A stretch of 16,168 nucleotides of DNA. Source: Planctomycetaceae bacterium (GTDB lineage Bacteria; Planctomycetota; Planctomycetia; Pirellulales; Pirellulaceae). Below, one piece after another: positions 1 through 7,300 of the stretch. Below the pieces are notes generated by a model. It was not told the DNA's origin and made no database searches. It saw only the letters and a program-made list of their open reading frames with translations. The translations under genes were made by a program, and so were the position numbers. The stretch is taken from positions 1 to 16,168 of the forward strand of contig JABHUV010000044.1 of the NCBI GenBank assembly GCA_018658605.1. Reading direction: 5' to 3'. Position 1 is the stretch's first letter, and each line of letters begins with the position of its first letter.

Positions 1-46
1 GATCTACACAAAGAAAGGGGATTATTTCATTCAGATTTGCCTGCAT
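1..46 (-). CDS. Start of a truncated gene downstream of the ECF sigma factor
   Basis: An ATG (minus strand, codon 44-46) opens a frame of 15 codons to the window edge, read as MQANLNEIIPFLCVD, with no stop. It starts 10 nt after the TAA of the sigma factor gene, and an AAGG lies 8 nt before the ATG, which is acceptable ribosome-binding spacing. Close spacing on the same strand suggests one operon with the sigma factor. In planctomycetes ECF sigma genes of this type are often followed by a membrane Ser/Thr protein kinase gene, so that is the leading guess. The 15 residues themselves do not identify a family. Confidence 0.5.
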   Translation of the reverse strand, partial: MQANLNEIIPFLCVD

Positions 47-56
47 TGTTCACACC

Positions 57-629
57 TTAATCCGCAAGCTCGACTTCGCGAGAAATCGCCATAGTTGCAC
101 GTGCCAGACGTTTCCGAAGTTGGTCTGGAGTGGCGTCTAGTTGATCCGCCAGTTCCTGCCAAGTACGGCCTTGCGAGCGTTGGTGAAGCAGCAGTCTATC
201 TTCTTCGCTGAGCAGCGCCTGAAAACGGCTTACAAGTTCATCGCGACTGATCATTACGCTAGCCGTCTCGCCACGGCCAGACGGTGGCACTGCGTCAGCC
301 AGATTGATATTGCGTTGGATGTCCCGCTTTTGAGTGCGATAAAAACGTACTTTATCGACGACGCGATTACGGATCATCGTTGTAACCAACGCGATTAGCT
401 GCCCAGGGGTTTCCAAGTCAAATTGGCCAGAGGAAGCCCGCATGAGAAAATTTGCCATGACACTTTGATAGACATCCATGCTTTCCTCAACGCGGCGCAG
501 CATGGATTCATTGAGACGTACCCGGGCAATTCGACGAATGGCTGGCCCATAGTCCTCTAGCAACCTATTCGCGGCTGAGGAGTCGCCCTTTTGGAGCCTA
601 TCTATCAATTGTATAAACGTTTCCGACAT
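57..629 (-). CDS. ECF-family RNA polymerase sigma factor
   Basis: Predicted 190-residue sigma-70 factor of the extracytoplasmic-function class, acting in the cytoplasm by directing RNA polymerase to a specific promoter set. Region 2 covers roughly residues 20-95, with the helical stretch around DVYQSVMANFLMRA and the later RNRVVDKVRFYRTQKRD, which suits -10 recognition. A short variable linker (about 108-120) leads into region 4 (about 130-185), whose helix-turn-helix reads TWQELADQLDATPDQLRKRL. Length and layout match the planctomycete ECF groups. No anti-sigma gene is visible upstream. The next gene starts 10 nt downstream on the same strand, so control may come from that partner. The ATG has no clear Shine-Dalgarno sequence (an A/T-rich leader precedes it). 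Target genes cannot be read from the sequence. Confidence 0.93.
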   Translation of the reverse strand: MSETFIQLIDRLQKGDSSAANRLLEDYGPAIRRIARVRLNESMLRRVEESMDVYQSVMANFLMRASSGQFDLETPGQLIALVTTMIRNRVVDKVRFYRTQKRDIQRNINLADAVPPSGRGETASVMISRDELVSRFQALLSEEDRLLLHQRSQGRTWQELADQLDATPDQLRKRLARATMAISREVELAD

Positions 630-668
630 ATTTTATTTATCAAAAACCAGAAGAATTTCGATTTAATT

Positions 669-699
669 ATTGTAGCGTAATTCACGATAAGCTTGTCGA
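669..699 (-). promoter_or_regulatory. Possible sigma-70-like promoter for the ECF sigma gene
   Basis: On the minus strand TCGACA (694-699) and TACAAT (669-674) are separated by 19 nt, about 40 nt before the sigma factor ATG. Each hexamer is close to consensus but the spacer is longer than ideal. The site sits in the 85-nt gap after the upstream HExxH gene, so it would give the sigma gene independent expression. Seen by eye only. Confidence 0.3.
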
Positions 700-714
700 A
701 CACATTCAATTAGA

Positions 715-1677
715 TTAGCGGGCATTGGCATTCGTCAGTTTTAGATCAAACTCTGTGGCGAGCTGTTGTATGAACCCGCGGTGTTTTTTGGGTGACCGAT
801 CATGCCAGCCTTGGAGATAAGACTGAAACGAAGCGTTTTCCTCCGCGGGCCCCAAATTAATGTAGCGGAGAGCCTGCCATGCCGTTGGAGTGGCTTCGAA
901 CAGGGGAAGGAGTTGGATTGCCAGGTATGTATTGAGATCACGATTCGTTCCAGTTTTATTCAGTTCAGCTTGATTAGCCAGATAAAACTGACCAATTGAA
1001 TCTTTGCGCCCGCCATGTGTCGTTATTCGATCGGCGGCGTAATCTCCCAGCGAGCTGGCGTAGCTTTTCCAGTTGGAATACGGAGGATTTGTCTTCCATT
1101 GGATAGCCATTTGTCTTAACGCGTAAAGCGATGCGCACTCACATAGAGTTTCCTCAAACCATAACTGTTGATTTGTAACGTCTCGGTAGTTGCAGACGAT
1201 ATGGCAGAACTCGTGCGCAAATTGGAAAGCGAGCTGCGCCCATGCTCGATCGCTAGTATCTAATTTTACGATGTACTCGTTGCCCTGCCCTCGCCGGTAA
1301 AGTGTTATTGGCCCTGATTTTTCGCGTTGAACCATGATAGGTGCAAAACCATCGTCGGGCAAATGAGTTGTAAGCGTCACTGCCGCTGACTCACAGACTT
1401 TCTTAATGTCGGCGAGTTCTGATGCACCCCAGTCACCCGGCAAAACGACAATTCTTAATTGGGTTGTGTCGGCGGAATTGGGGGGGGACGAAGCCGGTAC
1501 GGATTTGACAGCATTTTGGATGTCGGAAAGCACCTTGCGGAGCGCGACATTTTCTGCCTCCAGTTCCGCGATTCGTTTTTCGAGCCTTACGTCAGTTTCG
1601 TCAGCAAGGGAAAGGCCGCTAACGTTTAGCAAAAAGAAAGGCAGTACAATCAGGGCGATTAATCGACGAAGGTTCAT
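715..1677 (-). CDS. Secreted HExxH (gluzincin-like) putative metallopeptidase
   Basis: Product of 320 residues when started at the ATG at 1677. A GTG at 1728 would add 17 residues, but it has no ribosome binding site and would bury the signal peptide, so the ATG is preferred. Residues 1-26 form a signal peptide (MNLRRLIALIVLPFFLLNVS, then SLADE). A short charged coiled coil (about 28-53) and a Ser/Pro-rich linker follow. The core holds HEFCH (residues 155-159, bases 1201-1215) inside a hydrophobic helix. About 15 residues later comes WFEETLCE, whose glutamates can supply the third zinc ligand, as in MA-clan gluzincins. It lies 60 nt after the PQQ-like propeller gene on the same strand, so the two are probably co-transcribed. 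Substrate unknown; activity is inferred from motif and spacing only, and no family name is certain. Confidence 0.72.
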   Translation of the reverse strand: MNLRRLIALIVLPFFLLNVSGLSLADETDVRLEKRIAELEAENVALRKVLSDIQNAVKSVPASSPPNSADTTQLRIVVLPGDWGASELADIKKVCESAAVTLTTHLPDDGFAPIMVQREKSGPITLYRRGQGNEYIVKLDTSDRAWAQLAFQFAHEFCHIVCNYRDVTNQQLWFEETLCECASLYALRQMAIQWKTNPPYSNWKSYASSLGDYAADRITTHGGRKDSIGQFYLANQAELNKTGTNRDLNTYLAIQLLPLFEATPTAWQALRYINLGPAEENASFQSYLQGWHDRSPKKHRGFIQQLATEFDLKLTNANAR

Positions 1678-1737
1678 GATATTCTCTGGGGTCGGTGAAG
1701 CAACCGTGACGGTTGACTGGGATCTCACTAGTAAATG

Positions 1738-2976
1738 TTATTTGATGCCGTAAAGATGGCTAGTCGTTCGGAGATACATAGTATTATCCACAATCGCCGG
1801 TGTTGCCATGCATCCCGATTCTAATGCATTGCGGCTGATGACCTGGTATTGTCGGCCGAGTTTGATCACTGTGGCTACGCCCAGTCTGTCGAAAAAATAG
1901 AGATGTTTTTGCGTGGCTATGGGGGAAGCGCTAAAAGATCCCCCGATGCGTTCGCGCCAAATGAGTTTTCCGTTTCCTGTGCTGATACAGGAAGCGATAC
2001 CAGTCTTGTCGGTAATGAAAAACAGTAGGCCGTTATGAACGAGAAGTGAGGGGGTGGATGGGCATGTTACAGTGTATTTCCATTTGACATTCGCCTCGCC
2101 AAGAACTCCTTTGCCGCTAATGTCTATCGCCCATATTTCCGGGTTTCCAAAATCGGTAACCACAAATGCAGTGTCACCTTCAAACGCCGGTTGGGGGACG
2201 GCAGAAAATCCCCGATACGCGATTCTCCAGACTTCTTCGCCGTTCTGGGGATCATACGCATAGCACCCTTGAGCAGCGGGACTGACGAGTAGATCCCGTC
2301 CATTTACGCGGCGCACGACCGGAGTCACAAACGCTTTACGGGCATGATTGGGGATGTTGGATAGATCCAGTGAACGAGTAGTCTTCCATGCCTGTTTACC
2401 CGTTTGTTTGTTCAACGCAGTAATGTGTTGTACATCATATCCGTCGCAATGGAAAATCAGGAGGTTCTGGTAGAGGATCGGAGAGGAACCTGGGCCTTCC
2501 TGATGGTTTAGATTTATGTCCTGACGACTCCATTTTATTTGCCCCGAGTCGGTGTCGATGGCAGCGACGCCGTAAGTACCAAAATACAGGTATACCGTCC
2601 CTTCTTCGATTGCCGGGGTTGGCGAGGCAAATGTATTGAGTGTGTTGACTGGCTCAAGTTTGGGAACGTCAAAGATTTTAACGTTATGAATAAGTTTTCC
2701 CGCTCGACTGTAGCATAGAGCGTGCAGTGCGTGCCCATTATCCAATGCCGTTGCCATCCAGATTTGATCCCGCCAAATTACAGGTGATGAATGACCTTGA
2801 CCAGGTGTTTCCACCTTCCAGGCGACATGAGAATCTTCATTCCATGAAGTTGGTAATTTTGCGCTGGAATGAATCCCGTCTGATCGGGGACCTCGAAATT
2901 GAGGCCAATTTTCCGCTTGCGTGGCGACAGAAATTGAACAAAAGCAAATTACGACTGCGAGGGACCGAAAAGACAT
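1738..2976 (-). CDS. Secreted PQQ-like beta-propeller repeat protein
   Basis: Predicted 412-residue exported beta-propeller of the PQQ-binding-like (BamB-like) family. A signal peptide spans about residues 1-21, ending ATQA before ENWPQFRGP, the characteristic mature start of planctomycete members. Propeller blades recur through the protein, each with a value-display strand followed by a turn such as AIDTDSGQIKW, ALNKQTGKQAW, AYDPQNGEEVW and CISTGNGKLIW; these G-x-x-x-W tails are the tryptophan-docking signature. No membrane segment other than the signal is present. Such proteins may bind a ligand or act as scaffolds; catalytic PQQ-dehydrogenase residues cannot be confirmed here. It is preceded by a good promoter and followed 60 nt later by a secreted HExxH protein. 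The Shine-Dalgarno is weak (GGA about 10 nt upstream). Confidence 0.9.
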   Translation of the reverse strand: MSFRSLAVVICFCSISVATQAENWPQFRGPRSDGIHSSAKLPTSWNEDSHVAWKVETPGQGHSSPVIWRDQIWMATALDNGHALHALCYSRAGKLIHNVKIFDVPKLEPVNTLNTFASPTPAIEEGTVYLYFGTYGVAAIDTDSGQIKWSRQDINLNHQEGPGSSPILYQNLLIFHCDGYDVQHITALNKQTGKQAWKTTRSLDLSNIPNHARKAFVTPVVRRVNGRDLLVSPAAQGCYAYDPQNGEEVWRIAYRGFSAVPQPAFEGDTAFVVTDFGNPEIWAIDISGKGVLGEANVKWKYTVTCPSTPSLLVHNGLLFFITDKTGIASCISTGNGKLIWRERIGGSFSASPIATQKHLYFFDRLGVATVIKLGRQYQVISRNALESGCMATPAIVDNTMYLRTTSHLYGIK

Positions 2977-3017
2977 AGATAGTATCCATTTAAAAATCGA
3001 ATAAATTCACAAGAGCT

Positions 3018-3047
3018 ATTATAGTCATTTGGTCGCTTGATTATCAA
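3018..3047 (-). promoter_or_regulatory. Sigma-70-like promoter for the PQQ-like propeller gene
   Basis: On the minus strand TTGATA (3042-3047) is followed after 18 nt by a perfect TATAAT (3018-3023). Transcription would start near 3011, leaving a leader of about 35 nt before the ATG at 2976. It sits in the 156-nt gap after the HEYFH gene, which suggests the propeller gene begins a new transcription unit with the HExxH gene behind it. Confidence 0.6.
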
Positions 3048-3132
3048 ATCCGAAACTGACACTACGCGATTTATGGGCAATCCCCAGTGACAGGTATCTT
3101 CACAATGTCGCGGAAATTGTATTCCACATCGG

Positions 3133-4140
3133 TTACGGTAGAATGCTCAACTTTTCTTTAAGGCTCAATTTCAGAAAGGTGTTATGAAACTCGTTCAGGA
3201 ACTTTTCGGATGAGCCGCCGAAGTTTTTAACAAAGGATCCTTCGAATCCCTTGCGATTGAGATCATCATAAAATTTAACTTGATAAGCTTCTTCATTCGT
3301 CTTGTGGATCAAGAAGGCGATAAACCAAGCGCCGAGATCGTAGGCAACTATCCCTCGTTTGCCATAGGGGATATCTCTGATGCTTTCCCCATCGCGAAGG
3401 TCGTCGAGTGATCTTAATTTCTGCTGCATTTGTTGCTGCAGGTAATCCGGTCGGACTCCCTTTTGTCTGGAGTAGAGCAGTTGTGCCATGTATTCCGCTC
3501 CCCCTTCGGCCCACCACGGATTCTTCTGGTTTCTACTTTCCCTTTCTGATTGCTTCTTACTATCAATATGCGCATGTTGATAAACATGAAAGTATTCATG
3601 TAAAGTCACCGGCATATAATCTTCCTCACTAGGACCCGGAAATTTACCGGACATGGTGATGATAAAACCGGACCATTGGTCATGTTCGTTTCTCCGTGTG
3701 TTTAAGCCCGCATTACCGTCTTTGGCGTAGGAAACAAAGTTATGCCCTCGGTTCAGGCAGTTATCGAGATTTACTGTCGGGTCTTTTTGTTTTCGGATAT
3801 TACAATACTGCCGATCCAAATATGCGGCGGCATTTTCACTGCTGCCAACAATCCAGAACTCCACGGGTCCATAGTTTCCCCAGGCTTTTGCCGCGATTTG
3901 ATACCACTTTTTGGTTAGATCGATCTGAAAATTCGTAACATCGTCCGCAGCATAAAACTCAGCCTTTTCCTTGGTCGTCTGACCCCAAGTGTCTTTTTTT
4001 TGCCCCGGTTTAGCTCGTTTCGTAATGACCGTGGACACAGGACCCGTCGGAGTAGTGATACGGCTCACGACACCCGAGTGCGGTAATTGGGAATATCCCG
4101 CTAGTGTTATCAGTAGCACGTAAAAAAATGGTCGCAGCAT
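3133..4140 (-). CDS. Secreted HExxH metallopeptidase-like protein (WAEGGAEY type)
   Basis: Product of 335 residues from the ATG at 4140, chosen because GGAG lies 7 nt upstream (4148-4151) and the protein then opens with a signal peptide (MLRPFFYVLLITLAGYSQ). An ATG at 4191 would add 17 residues before it. The catalytic-type motif HEYFH (residues 181-185; bases 3586-3600) is followed 26 residues later by WWAEGGAEYMA, where the first Glu is placed as the third zinc ligand. This is the arrangement of gluzincin/peptidase-MA-like proteins in which WAEG marks the ligand helix. The N-terminal half, with many aromatic residues (WGNYGPVEFWIV), is not assigned. Two cysteines near residues 113 and 128 could pair after export. 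It is divergent from the giant dehydrogenase gene. Substrate unknown. Confidence 0.75.
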   Translation of the reverse strand: MLRPFFYVLLITLAGYSQLPHSGVVSRITTPTGPVSTVITKRAKPGQKKDTWGQTTKEKAEFYAADDVTNFQIDLTKKWYQIAAKAWGNYGPVEFWIVGSSENAAAYLDRQYCNIRKQKDPTVNLDNCLNRGHNFVSYAKDGNAGLNTRRNEHDQWSGFIITMSGKFPGPSEEDYMPVTLHEYFHVYQHAHIDSKKQSERESRNQKNPWWAEGGAEYMAQLLYSRQKGVRPDYLQQQMQQKLRSLDDLRDGESIRDIPYGKRGIVAYDLGAWFIAFLIHKTNEEAYQVKFYDDLNRKGFEGSFVKNFGGSSEKFLNEFHNTFLKLSLKEKLSILP

Positions 4141-4147
4141 CGGACAA

Positions 4148-4151
4148 CTCC
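4148..4151 (-). promoter_or_regulatory. Ribosome binding site fixing the start of the HEYFH gene
   Basis: GGAG on the minus strand lies 7 nt before the ATG at 4138-4140. The alternative ATG at 4189-4191 has only a GGA directly adjacent to it, which is too close, so this site favours the shorter protein with its signal peptide at the terminus. Confidence 0.6.
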
Positions 4152-4213
4152 AGTAAAAACAGCACCGTAGCAACGCGATTTTACCGCGCATTCCGTTGCT
4201 GCGGTAGGAACTG

Positions 4214-4230
4214 GTGGTTTTTTAAACCGC
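4214..4230. repeat. Small hairpin in the divergent intergenic region
   Basis: A 7-bp stem (one G-T pair) with a TTT loop: GTGGTTT / AAACCGC. No T tract follows on either strand, so it does not look like an intrinsic terminator. It lies between the two divergent genes; role unknown. Confidence 0.4.
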
Positions 4231-4243
4231 AACGTAATGACGA

Positions 4244-4260
4244 ATCAGTATGAAACTGAT
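4244..4260. repeat. Inverted repeat ATCAGT-N5-ACTGAT, possible operator
   Basis: A perfect 6-bp inverted repeat with a 5-nt centre in the middle of the divergent 233-nt spacer between the HEYFH gene and the giant dehydrogenase gene. The 17-bp size and symmetry suit a dimeric helix-turn-helix regulator. No regulator gene is adjacent, and no other copy was noticed in the window, so the role is speculative. Confidence 0.35.
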
Positions 4261-4269
4261 ATCTTGAAC

Positions 4270-4339
4270 GCAAGGCACTAGACCAAGCAGATCATGCAGT
4301 CAAGCTTTTATTTGCCTAGTCTTGCTTTGATAACAAGAC
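4270..4339 (+). repeat. Overlapping inverted repeats upstream of the giant dehydrogenase gene
   Basis: GCAAG..ACTAG (4270-4281, two-base bulge) can pair with CTAGTCTTGC (4316-4325). The same downstream arm, as GTCTTG (4319-4324), can instead pair with CAAGAC (4334-4339). The two stems are mutually exclusive. No run of T follows the second one. This could be leader-RNA structure if transcription begins upstream of 4270, which is not shown. Confidence 0.3.
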
Positions 4340-4373
4340 CGTTTCTCTATCGCTTACGTTTACGAAAAGACCC

Positions 4374-7300
4374 ATGAAAAATATTATTGCCAGTTTTACG
4401 CTTTTGTTCGTTTTACTTGTCGCGCCACTTACGGTAAATGCTCAAACTACCACGCCGCGAGTTGAAATTCGAAATAATGACCGCATCGTGTTTATTGGTG
4501 GAAATTTGGCAGAGCGTTTCCAATATTTTGGTTATTGGGAAGCGATGCTTCATGCAAAATTTCCAAAACTAAAACTCTCCGTGCGCAATCAAGGGTTTAC
4601 AGGCGATGAAGTGCGATTCCGACCACGCTCGCTAGATTTTGGTGCACCCGATCAGCATTTGACTGACGTTAAAGCAGACGTGATATTTGCGTTTTTTGGG
4701 TTTAGCGAATCGTTTCGAGGAGAAGCAGGACTGCAGACTTTCTCCAAGGAATTGGAACAATTCATTACGCATACGTTGTCGCAAAAATACAATGGAAGTA
4801 CGACACCCCGCTTGGTATTGATATCGCCCATTGCTCATGAAAAATTAAACACACGGAATTTTCCGGATGGAACGGAAAGTAATCGGAATATTGCTTTGTA
4901 TACTGCAGCGATGGGACGTGCGGCGGACGCGCATCAAATACCGTTTATAAATTTATTTGAGCTAACTCAAAAACTTTACGCTCAAGATAATTCGTACTAC
5001 ACCTTTAACGGGGTGCATTTGTCGGATCGCGGGCACAAGCGATTCGCGCCGTATTTTATGAGTGCTTTATTTGGTTCGGAACCACGTTGGACTACCCAAA
5101 CAGATAGTATCTTGCGAGAGGTGCAGGAAAAGAACTTTAACTATTTCCATAAGTACCGAGCGGTCAATGGATATTACATTTACGGCGGTCGCTCGCGGCG
5201 GGACCACGGCAATCCGCCCTACACGGATGCCTATGTGATCGAGAATGAACGGGCAAAACTCGTTGAGATGGCAGAATTTGTAGACGGTCGAATTTGGAAA
5301 GTTGCGAACAATGAGAAGGTGCCCGCGCAGGTTAATTACGACGCAACTCGAAAATTGTATGACGTGCCCACAAACTTTAATACACCAGTCAATATCCTTC
5401 CTCCCGAAGAAGCCAAGAAGCATTTTCAGGTAGCAGATGGTTATGAAGTCAATCTATTCGCCAGTGAAGTTGATTTTCCGGAATTGAAAAATCCAGTTCA
5501 ATTCACTTTCGACTCACGCGGACGCCTGTGGGTGGCAACCATGCAAAGCTATCCACAGTATTTGCCACCGAACAAGCCAAACGACAAGTTACTAATTTTT
5601 GAAGATACCGATGGTGATGGAAAGGCCGATAAAATGGAGGTCTTTGCTGATGGCCTACATTTACCGACTGGATTTGAACTTGGCGACGGCGGCGCTTATG
5701 TCGCGCAGGAACCAAATCTCGTGTTCCTCAAGGATACTACTGGGGATGGGAAAGCCGACGTCCGAAATATTCTCCTCGGCGGTTTTGATTCTGGCGACTC
5801 TCATCATGCGATTGGGGCTTTTACATGGGGTCCAGGCGGCGGTCTTTACCTGCACGAGGGTACGTTTCACATAACCCAGGTTGAAACCCCCCGCGGTACC
5901 GTTAGAAATGCTCATGGAGGTGTCTATCGCTACGACCCCACCAACGGACTCTTCCAGACATTTGTGCATTACAACTTTGCCAATCCATGGGGCCACGCGT
6001 TTAATCGTTGGGGCCAGAACTTTGTAGCGGATGCATCAGGCGGGGCGAACTATTTTGCGGCTCCATTTTCAACGCGCGCTCCTGAGTACTACGGACAAGA
6101 GGATTTTGGGCCTTTTAAATTTGTCTATGCCGAACAGATGCAGCAATTTTTAAAGAAGCGAGTACGACCTACCTCAGGCTGTGAATTTGTGTCGAGTCGG
6201 CATTTCCCACCTCAGGCCCAAGGTAATTTTCTGCTAAATAACGTGATCGGTTTTCAAGGAATTTTACAACATACTGTCAAAGATGCTGAATCGGGATATG
6301 CGGCGACTGAAATCGAACCGCTTTTGTTTTCGGCAGATCGAAACTTTCGGCCAGTGGATCTACAGTTTGGTCCGGATGGAGCATTGTATGTCGTCGATTG
6401 GTTCAACCCGCTCGTGGGGCATATGCAACATAGTTTGCGAGATCCGAATCGAGATCATTCCCACGGCCGAATTTGGCGTATTACATATCCATCTCGGCCC
6501 TTGGTAAAACCGGTTGATATCGAAGGCGGTTCCATACCCCAATTGCTCGAATTGCTAAGGACATATGAAGACCGCACCCGTTATCGCGTGCGGTTGAAGC
6601 TACGGGAATTCCCAGCGGCGGACGTCGCTGCTGCGATTGAGGCATGGGTGGACACCTTGGATCCCAAAGATGAGGAAACGGTACATCTCAAGCTGGAAGC
6701 GTTATGGGTGTGCCAGCATCACAATCAGTATGACGGAATTGGATTGAAATTGTTGCGGGAGTTATTGGCGTCGGATGACTATCGAGCACGTGCTGCGGCA
6801 GTACGCGTTGTTAGTTTCTGGCGGCACGATGTCCCCAATGTATTCGAGTTGTTACGCAGCGCAGTTCAGGATGTTCACCCGCGGGTTCGACTAGAGGCGG
6901 TCCGAGCCTGCAGCTATTTCTACGAAGGAGAAGCAGCCGAGGTAGCTCTATTGGCCCTGCATGGAGAACAGGATTATTATATCGAATACGCGTTACGGCA
7001 TACGATTCGACGACTCGAACCGTCTTGGCGAGAGCTCGTTGGTTCGGGCCGCCCGTTTGCAGAAGATAACCCGCAGGCGATTCAATATATTATCGACCGA
7101 GTGGCGACACCGGACCTGATCAATATGGCCCGCAGCGAATTGGTTTTCAAGCAATTGCTAACTCGCCCAGGAGTAGTGCATCAGTATCGTCACGAAGCGC
7201 TAATGGGACTGGCGGAATTAAATGGAACTGACATGGTCTCGGAGTTGGTTGATGTGGTCGTTCGATTGGATGAAGCGGCGGACGAAGAATCAGAACAAGT

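Noticed and set aside
1678..1728. Upstream GTG start adding 17 residues to the HEFCH protein
   Set aside because: No ribosome binding site before it, and it would push the signal peptide inward; ATG at 1677 fits better.
1406..1753. 115-codon plus-strand frame over the 5' part of the HExxH gene
   Set aside because: Antisense to a gene with signal peptide and catalytic motif; the product is Ser/Thr-rich low-complexity with no recognisable features.
4141..4191. Upstream ATG start adding 17 residues to the HEYFH protein
   Set aside because: Poorly spaced ribosome binding site; the ATG at 4140 has GGAG at 7 nt and a proper signal peptide.
4327..4353. TTGATA with a downstream TATCGC as a promoter for the giant dehydrogenase gene
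   Set aside because: The spacer is 15 nt and the -10 match is poor; no promoter for this gene could be supported.
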